Shown here one piece after another: positions 17,415-27,400 of a stretch of 36,891 nt of DNA. A model generated the notes under the pieces. The model was given only the letters and a program-made list of their open reading frames with translations. It ran no database searches and had not been told where the DNA came from. Position 1 is the stretch's first letter; the number at the start of each line of letters is the position of its first letter. Both the position numbers and the translations under genes were made by a program. This DNA comes from a virus: positions 1-36,891 of the IMG/VR virus record IMGVR_UViG_3300047551_003174; one strand, written 5' to 3'.

Positions 17415-18497
17415 TTAAGTAAATTCGACATATTGATCGAAAAACTGTTTAACAGATTGATTTTGAACATATAAGAAGTATTTATTGTCAATAACGCTAG
17501 TAGTATTACTAAATGATCTATCAAGATAAGTTATATAATCAATTTTAATAGTTACCACGTCTTCAGCTGTAGCTGATAATTGCTCCGAAGATATTCTTGT
17601 AGTAGATGCTGAAGATTCAAAATGAAACAATTTTAATGTTTTATTGCCTGCTTTATAAAGATAAATAGGCTCATTAGTACCATCTGTTAATCCAACTACT
17701 TGCAATGTATTATTTTCAAAAAGAGTGCCTCTTAATTCAATATCATTATAGACAGTTCCATAAACATCGACGGAAAAGGCATCAGAAACTCCAGTTCTCA
17801 AAGCATTTGTCATTCTTTGAATTTCATAATCATCTGCTTCTAAAGTAAAACTAGCTAGAACTTCAATTGGATATTTTGGGGTTACTTGTACTGGAATTGA
17901 ACTATTAACGCTATAAATCTCATGATATGGAACGTTAAAAGACAAATTAAAACTTGTAACTCTATTTGTTGTCGCGCCTCGACAATTTAAAACAATATTT
18001 GCTGGATAAATTGGAAAGTCTGAACCATCAGAGTTTCCTCCCCAAGCGTTTAATGTGCCGGGCACGCCTTGTTGGTTAGCATTTTCATTTGTTGATGTTA
18101 TATACAAACCACTGCCAATATCGCCATATGCTTTTATATTTACATTAGATGTAGGAAAATTTCCTAAAGAAACAGCGTAAGAATAAGAAGATAAAAAACC
18201 AGTTTCAAAACCAAACACTTTGTCGCCGTATCCTAATGATCCGCGCAATTGATGGTCGCCAAATTTAGTTATACTATTTGCAGAAAGAGGATCTAATAAA
18301 TCAATAAAACCTAAATTTCTAGTAATAGAAAAATTAGCCTCTGGAACACCACCTAATATATTTTTAACAACACCTTGACCCATTATATTCAATGGCTTAA
18401 ATTGATGACTGTATGAACCATCAACAGCTGATACGCCTTTTAATTTGATTCCGTTGATATAAACAACTTCATCATATTGTGCTACTGCGTTTTTCAT
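17415..18497 (-). CDS. Tail tube-like distal tail protein
   Basis: 360 residues, directly after the TMP (adjacent stop and start), the place of the distal tail component that caps the tube. Residues 100-130 (GFLSSYSYAVSLGNFPTSNV, then NIKAYGDIGSG) align by eye with residues 198-228 of the plus-strand tail tube (GFLTEYAFTASVGEVPTANV, then TIEGFNIKSDVG). Both are also rich in alternating hydrophobic strands (VTSFNLSFNVPYHEIYSVNS). I therefore infer a tube-fold paralogue joining the tube end to the tip, as lambda M or Dit proteins do. No membrane or catalytic feature was seen. The start at 18497 follows AAAGAAAAAATAA, purine-rich but not a clear SD. Confidence 0.78.
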   Translation of the reverse strand: MKNAVAQYDEVVYINGIKLKGVSAVDGSYSHQFKPLNIMGQGVVKNILGGVPEANFSITRNLGFIDLLDPLSANSITKFGDHQLRGSLGYGDKVFGFETGFLSSYSYAVSLGNFPTSNVNIKAYGDIGSGLYITSTNENANQQGVPGTLNAWGGNSDGSDFPIYPANIVLNCRGATTNRVTSFNLSFNVPYHEIYSVNSSIPVQVTPKYPIEVLASFTLEADDYEIQRMTNALRTGVSDAFSVDVYGTVYNDIELRGTLFENNTLQVVGLTDGTNEPIYLYKAGNKTLKLFHFESSASTTRISSEQLSATAEDVVTIKIDYITYLDRSFSNTTSVIDNKYFLYVQNQSVKQFFDQYVEFT

Positions 18498-21400
18498 TTA
18501 TTTTTTCTTTGTTGAATCTAATAGACCGCCAGAACGTTGTTCATCAACAATAACTTGTAGAACAGCTTCTTTTATTCTGCGGCCCAAGTTAGCATTATCG
18601 CTTTGCTGTTTATCTGTTGAATTTGTCTGCTCAGAAGAGCCTTCTGAACCATTTGCATTTACAGTAATATTGATGCTAACATTATTAGTATTAGAAGATT
18701 CAACATTACCGGGAGTATTATTTTGATTAGCGGCATCGCCAACCATACCACCATCTTCAAATCGGGCGATACCAGAATTAATACGATTCATTCCGCCAAC
18801 GCCATATTTTCTAACAGCACGACTATTAACAATATATTCGCCGCCGCTTAATAATGCTGGTATTGTATCATTTAAACGGTTGCCATATGGTAAATAACCA
18901 CCAGAAGCAAAACGCATTAAACCACCCCTTTGAGCTGTATCACGCATACTTATTACCTGATCTAAACGCCCGGCATCCATCTTTGTTCCTAAAACAGAAG
19001 TTTTAGTCATAGACCCCGATGAAGCAATAGCGCTAGACAAAGAACCCAAACCAGCAGTAAATCCAGCACTTATACCAGTCATAATTAACTGATTAATAAA
19101 TGCTTGACGTTGTTTTTTCTTGGCTTGATCTTTTTCCCATTGATCACGCAATTTACCTAAATAATCTTGATATTCTGGACTTTGTGATTTTCCAAATTCA
19201 CTTAATTGAGAAAATGGTTCAGTAAAATTAGCGCTACCAGAAAGAGAACCTGTATTTTGACCGCCATCCGCAAATCTAGGAAACTGTCTAAAATTTAAAT
19301 TATCTAAAACACTTGGTCCACCTAATGAATCGACTGCATTTCTATTTAAAACATATTCACCATCTTCAAGAAGAGCTGGATTGACATCACCAGTTCTGCC
19401 GCGATCTTGTATACCCATTCCATTTCCGCCAGCCATAGATGGAACATAAATTCCATTTTGGGCACGAATAATACCGCCTCTTCTTCTTGCAAAACTTTGA
19501 GCATTTATTCCGGTGGCAGAAGGGAATGCAGATCCAATACCCATTACTAAATTATTAGCAATTTGTTGATTTAGTGCTTGCTGCATAGTTCTCAAGAAAC
19601 CAGAAGCAACTTCCATCAAAGCAGCGCCCAAGTCATCAGTCTTGTTCATTGCAGCATCAATAGCGCCAGTTAAACCATCTCTGAACGCGAACACCGCTGT
19701 TTTACCAAAGTTTTGTTCAAAGTTTTGTGACTGGGTTACTATTTCTTGAAAACCTTCTTGAACGCCAGTTAAAAATTTACCACGTTTAGCTCTTGCTAAT
19801 TGATTATTTTTAATTCTTTCTTCGTTAGTAGCAATGGCTTCTGTAGTTTTTAATTCATTAAGTTTTAAATCATTAACTACTCTTTGTTGGTTTATGATTT
19901 GACCTCTTAACGAAACTAATTTATTTTCTTCAGCAATACTTAATTCTTCGCCTTTTGCTTTGCGATCTTTTAATTGATCTTCTTGGGCTTGATACCCTTC
20001 TAATATTCTTTCTTGTTCAGAGCGTTGATTTTGTAAATATGCTAAACTTTCATTTAAATTCAAACCCGGCGGAAGTTGAGTTAAATTACTTTTAACTCCT
20101 GATACCGCACTAACAGTTGGTAATTTTTCAGCGGCTTTCTTAAGACTTTGTAAATCTGCTTCTTGATTAGATTTTTCTGTTTTTAACGCAGTAATCTGAC
20201 CCTCTAATGAAGTTTTTTGAGCTTGCAATTGTTCATAGTCTTGGCTTGTTCGAGGAGTTACTTCTTTTTGTTTTAATAATTTCTTTAACTCAAGTTCGGT
20301 TTTTTCAATATCTTTCTTAAGTTTTTCAGTTTGTCTGTTTCTATTTTCTGTATTAGCTTTTTCTAAATCAGAAGGAGTTAAATAATTTGTAATAGCTTGT
20401 TTTGATTCCCTATCGTAATCAGCTTGAACTGTAGGAATTTCACTTAATAAGGTCTGTTGTTTTTTTAATTTTTCCTCCGTCTCAGATATTTGAGTGTCTA
20501 ATTTTTTTTGATCATTAAATACAATAATATCCCTGTTAACTCTATTAAGAAGAGATTCTTTATTTTTAATTTGATTTCCGGTTTGCGCTATTGAATCGGT
20601 AGCTACTAATTGTTTTTCTAAATTTTTTCTAGCAATTGATTCATAAATCGCTTTAGTATTTTCAGCAGTAGCATTGGTATTGGATTCAAGAACTTGACGT
20701 TGGACATCTGCAATTGCAGCATCATTTAAAGCTTGATCTATTGCTAATTTTTGTTGTTTTTCAAAAATTTCCTGTTGAATTCTAAAATTTTCATCTTGAA
20801 CACCAAATTCGCCACGACCCAATAAACGAAATGGTCTTTCCATTTCTAATTGTTTTCTTTCTATTTCGCCTTGACCAGTAATTTGCCTTTTTGCTCCCTC
20901 AAAAGTAATTGACTGAATTAATTCTTTTTCTTTTTGTGCGTTTGCTAATTTAATTTGACTCAATTTAAATTCTTCTTCACCAATTTTTTTCAATAATTCG
21001 ATTTGTTTGTTAGACCAAAACTGAGCAGTATCAAATCTTTCTTTAGCCAATTGACTATCAAGATCAGCCTGTTGTTGCGTTTGTCTAAGTTTTTCAATGG
21101 CTGAAGCTTTTTCGATTTCGCTATTCTGCGCATTTTTTAAATTAATTGTATTTAAAATAGTAATAGCTTCATCAAGATTTCCTGTATTTAATTTATCAAA
21201 AACAGATTGTATTTTTGGTATCTGACCCGGTTGACTTTCTTTTTCTAAAAATTGACTTATAGTTGCAACATTTTGTTGCCTAGCTTTCTTTAAATTTTGA
21301 ATTTGAATTTGAGGAAAAACTCTAGCTTCTAAAGATAAAACTGCTTGCTGTTGAGCGACATTTAAATCATTTATAAATTTATCGATAGAAGGACGCAAAT

Positions 21401-24400
21401 TATCATCAATATTTTTAGAAATTGCAGCAAAAGCTTGATTGATTAAAGCAGAAGTTTTATCTAAATTTAAAGAACCAATTTCTTTTGAAAATTCAAACTC
21501 TTTAATCTGGGTATCAATTTCAAAATTAGCTCTTGAAACTTCTAAATTAATATTAGCAAAAAACTTTCTTAAATTTTGTCCAGCTTGTTTAGCTGTTTCA
21601 GCTGATGTTTTTTTGCCACGTTGTCCACCTCGACCTAATGCAATAATTTGTTTAAAATTCTGTAATAAGGATTTTCCTGGTAAACTATTTTCAATTTGAT
21701 TATCAATTGCAGCTGCTATTTCATTAATTAATTCAACAGTTACTAATCCTTCATCGACGAAAATTTGAAATTTTTTACGAATATCAGCTTCAGTCGTGAA
21801 ATCATCAATAGTTGCAATTGCTTTATCAAATTCTAGCAGTAAATTTTGTTTTTTTGGTTGTTCAGCTATATTTTTTATCTTCTCTTCTAAATCAAAAAAT
21901 GGATCAGTAAAATCAGAAAAAACTTTTGCTAAACGTTCTCTATTTTTATCAAAATCAAAAGAAAATGGTTCAGCTAAATTTCCCCCAACACCTGGAAGTA
22001 TTCCTAAAAGATTTGGTATAGCTTGAAGTGCAGTATCGCCTTTACGAACATCTAATTGAAAACCAGTATTTCTTTCAATGTCTCTTTTTCTTTTTTGGAA
22101 ATTTTTAGTGTCAAAAAAAGAATCAAAATATAAACCAAAATCGCCCAAAATCCCAGCCGCTTGAAACGTATCAAGACCTGATGTTTGTTCAAATTGTTTA
22201 GCCTTAGAAGCTATATTTGCAATTTTTTCTCTTTGTCTGCTTTCAGTTGTGAATTTATCAATAGCTTCATTTAAATTTTTAATACTAACACCAGCAGCTA
22301 TTACTTCGTCTTGTAATCTGGCATTTTGAATACCCTTAACAGTATCTTCAATTTGATAAGAAAGTTCTTTAATTTTATACGGATCTGTTTCTTGTCCAAT
22401 TTGCTGTTGTAATTGAATTAAGTTTTTAACCGCATCAACATCAGCTTTATTTTTTTGAGCTAAATCTTGAGCTGCTTTTTGTAAATCTTCTAGGGTATCA
22501 CTAGTTTTTAATAAAGCAGATCCGAAAGTAACAAGAGCACCGCTAGCCGCTCCAATTAATGGACCAAATGGCCCTAGAATTGGAGTTAATGCGGTGCCAA
22601 TCATTGCGCCTGTTTGAATATTAGTAAAACCACTACCAACAGCTTCATTAGCAAATCTTTGAACGCCTGTTTGTTGAAATCTCTCAGTATTTCCAACAAT
22701 AGCTTGTTGCAATTGACCAGCTACCAATGGCACACCAAATGTTAGTGCCAAATTATTACTCATACCACTAACTCCACGATTCAATCTATCCAATGCTCCT
22801 CTTCTGCCTATTTGAGCATTTAAAGCAGATCCACTAGGATCCATTATATCTATTAGATTACCCCTTCTATCTGTTGTCTGTGTCGGTCTTTGTGGTGTTT
22901 TTGCGCCACTAGTGAGTTGTGATATTTCTTGCGCTGTTGTGTCTAATGTTTGAACAAGCTGTACAACTTCTGTTCTTAAATTTTTAATTTCATCGTCTGA
23001 TAAAAGCAAATCAGTATTTAATCTACGAAGAGTTGATTGCAGCTTTTCTAAAGCTACAGTATATTCGTTTTGTTTATTTGTTATACTGAGTTGATTTTGT
23101 GTTTGTAAGTTTTTAGCTTGAGTAGCAAGATTTCTTGTATATGCTTGAACTTGTGTGGCTATATCTTTTGCTGATGCAGCATCTAAACCATTAGCTGTAA
23201 TAAAATTATTTATTTCTGTAGCTAAACTAGCAAACGCTTGATCTGCTTCTTGTATACTTGTTATTTGCGTAGTTGCTTGAAATTGATTTATTAAATTATC
23301 TATTGCAGTTTGAAAAACTTGCTTTTGATTATTTGTAATCAAAGTTCCGCCAACTCCTTGTTGTATTCCAGAAATTTGAAATTGAGAAGGAGGCGGCGCA
23401 AAATTTGGAATCATTCCTCTCGAACTCAATAATCCTGCGTTTGTTTGATTGGTTATTGAATCTTTTAACGCTTTTTTCTCGCCACCATGATCGCTGATCG
23501 CGGCTGCAAAATTTGGCTGACTTGTGTTTCTGATAAATGGATAAGGCCCAGTTGTCGTATCAAGAACAGCGGTATTATTGCTCAAATTGCTTTCTAAACT
23601 CATTACGTCACTCAAATAACCAGTGGCAAAATTAGGAATAAAACCTTTTGAAAAACTCGATGCGCCTGAAAATCCTGCTCCAATGCCAAATTGTCCTTTT
23701 AATTTTTTTAATTCTTGAGAAGCTTTTTCTTTTTCCTGTAGAATTTGTTGTAAATCTGCTTTTACTCGGGCAACATCAGAAATGAAATTCTTTTGAGCTT
23801 GAGCTGTGTTATTATCTGGTACAAAATCGCCAATTCTATTATCCATCTTTGCTTCGAGCAAACCTATGATTTCGCGAGCTTTATCTAATGGTAAACTTTC
23901 AATTTTTTGATAAGTTTTTTCCTCAGAAAAATCATTCCAAGAAGCATTTTTTAAAGAATTAAAAGCGGCAAAAACTTCGCTTTGTGGCAATTCTTTAAAG
24001 AAAACGTTCTTTTCGTTTTTCTTTGTTTTTTCAATAATATTTGTTAAACCAGATTCTTTTAAATGATTTCTTGTTGATTTGGCAGCATAATCAATAAGCG
24101 ATTGACTGCGCAATTTTCCTTGCATCTGAAAAGTTTCTTCTAAATTTGGAATCGTTAAAACTCCATTTTGAATAAAAGCTTTTATTGAATTTTCAAGATC
24201 ATAAGCTGTTAATCCAAATTGCCTGACTAAACCTTCGTGACTTGGAATTGAATGATGATAAAAAACTCCATTTGGACCAACAAAAGCAGGAATAATATTA
24301 TCAGTAGAATTGGCTTTAACAAAATCATTGAATCGTTTTTTACCATTTAAAGAATCATATTTTCCATCGAACTCGTATCTTTTATTTAAAGCTATAGCGT

Positions 24401-27400
24401 TAGCGAAATTTGGAATGAAACCCATATTCGCAGCCATGTTTTCAATAGCTGTTTGCTTTCTTGCACCAGCTGGAATGCGATACAAAGATTCTTTATCTAT
24501 AGATTCTGGAGCTGTAATTAATTTTAATATTTCATTTTGATACAATTTAACATTATCAGCTTTATCACTCCAAAATTGCGGCGCTATATCTTTAGAAATA
24601 TTTGGATTATTAATATTTTCAAAAGGAAAGCGGAAAAATTTTTCTTCAACATTTTGAAAATTATAATTACCAGCTTTAGCTTCAACTACTGTTTTATCAC
24701 CAACAAAATCCAATGCAGAAGAACTTCCAAATTTGATTTCTTCGTTATTGCTTGTAAATTTTAATTGAGGATATTTTTTCTTAATTCCGGTTTCAAAAGC
24801 TTTACCTTCAGCTTGAATTGCTTTACTTATTTCAGATCTTAATTCTTTTGTGCGTTTTGCCGCTCTTCTAAATTCATTGCTATCAACATTAAGTTTTTCA
24901 ACTTGAATATTGGGTATTGTTAATTGATCTATGATTTTACCCTCATCTTGAACTTTTCCTTTATATGCTTGTTGATTTTTTAAATTTTTTACTGTTTTAG
25001 AAAAACGATCATATTGAGTTAAACGTTGATTATTCAAACCTAGTTTTGCAAAATTTGGAATGAAACCACCAAATTGATTTAATGGAAAATATTCGTAACC
25101 TCCACTAACTTGATATTCAGAATCTTTAATTCCAAGTGCAGCCAATCTTTCTTTTATGCCGGGCAAACCAGCGCCTAAAATGCTAATTTCTTTATGTCTT
25201 TTTTGTCTTAAAACTTGAATGATTTGTTCAAGAGAAGATAAAGGCGCGGTTCCTCTGCGCATTTCTCCTTTTGTATCAGTATAAGCAACTCTGATATTGT
25301 TTAATTGAGATTGTAAATCTAATTCCGGAACATCGATATCAGAAATAGAATTTAAGAAATTTATTCCACCTTCGCTACCTGTTAATTTTTTTAATTTTTC
25401 TTTTGCAACGTTAGCTTCATTAATCAATCGCGGATCATTGCTTCCTTCTGCTCTAGCAATTATTTCTTGCATTGTTCTAATTGCGTTTTCAGAAGCAAAA
25501 TTTGGAATAAAACCATTAGAAAGAAAAGATATTTCTTTTGCAAAATCAGTTCCTTCGAAACCTTTTTTATCAGAAAAAGATTGAAAATTCATGGCAATAC
25601 CTTTACCTAAACCAAAACTACCCCAAGTAGAATGCTCCATCATGAGCTGTTTCAAAGCTTTTTGCCCGTATTTACTTATGAATTTTCTGATGGATTCTGC
25701 GCTAAAGATTCTTGAATTCTTTATTGTTTTCGATCCTACTTTTCCTTCGTCTGAAAAATCACTATCTTGTCTTCCTCTTGCAAAATATTTAGCAATATCT
25801 TCATCTGTAGAAGCGGAAACAAAAGGTAATAATTTCTTTTCTGTTATATGATCATGAGCAATCTTATTTATATCTGTATCGATAAAATAATCAAAAGAAT
25901 TTTTTGCTTGAGAATAATTATTTGATTGTTCAAAAATATCGCGTCTCCATGAACCAGAATATCTTCCGCCTCTATTTTTAACCCCTCTAAAGAGAGTTGT
26001 TTTGCTTCCAAAAACATTTTTATCTTTTACGTCTGGAGTAGATTCTAGATTAAATCTTATTAAATCTCTTATCATTTCCGATCTACTTGCAAAATTTGGA
26101 ATAAAACCATTAGACGCTAAAGACAAAGATTTAAATCCTTGACTCATTAACATTTGTTCAAAATCAGATTCTCTAAGAGGAGCGTTTAAACCTCTTGCGA
26201 CACCAGATTGCGCTCTGAGCTGTCTTCTTTGAGTGATTAGTTCGTTAGGAAGTTCGCCAAAGAATTTTTTCCCACCTGTTTTATTAACAGCATCAAGCTG
26301 TTGCTGGAAATAAGTTGAAAAACCACCTTCTTTAGATAATCTAGATGCAGATAATAATAAGACACGATCACCTTCGTGAATATCTTCAAAATTTGTAATT
26401 GGTTTATATCCTAATTTAGCAGCATAAGTTGTTTTTCCTGCACCAGCTGGAGCAACTAAAATATCTTTTACAATACTAGGATCATTTAAAATTATATTTT
26501 TTAAATTATCAAATTTTTCTCCATAGCTACCGCCGAAAACATCAGAATCATAAACCCAATTAATTGGTGGACGAAGATTAGATGGTTTCTGTTTTGCGAT
26601 ATTTTGTACTGCTTGTGCAATCGCTCCGGCAGTTGCGGCTTTCTGAGGTGCTTGGCCTCTATTGTCAGCAATAAATTTTTTAAAATCAGCGTCTGTTTGA
26701 AATGGAAAAAATGATTTAACTCTTTCAGATTCTTTTGCTAAAAGACTTGGAATATCTTCTGCGGCAATAGACTGTTTATAATAAGCATAAGGCTCACCTA
26801 TTCCCTTCAACTCCTTAAAATATTCCATCAAATATAAACCGGGCGTAGCTGAATCTACTGGATTAAAATAAACGACTTTATTTCCAGACTTAGTTGCTTT
26901 TCCATAATCGTTAGCAACAAGAACATTCTGCCAAGCTTGGCTAGTATACTTTTTAAACAATGAATCAAAAACAGAAGCGTCCCTTGTCCAAGCTTTACCC
27001 AAAGCTCGATCATTTTCATCAGCTGTTTCGATCCAAGGTTTTCCAGTCTTACCTTGGAAAAGTTTTTCAAAATTGCCTTCATCAGTTCTTGCTCTAATGA
27101 ATTTACTTGTTATATTTTCAGGATCTACTTCTCCTCCCTTAAATTCAAAAAATGTTTGAGATGGAAAATCAACTGCATCAATAGCTGTTGTTTTTGGAGA
27201 TCCGGCTAAATTAAGAGACTCAGCAGTAACAGCTTTTGGATATCCAATTTGTTTGAGATGCTGCAATCCAAATGCTTCATAAGCCTGACCTAAATTATCA
27301 TTAATAATTTGATCCGCTGCATTCTTTTCTTTTTCACTAGCATTAGGATCATTAAGAATTTTTTGTAAATCTGGATAAGCTTCTGCAAAAGACTTTCTGC

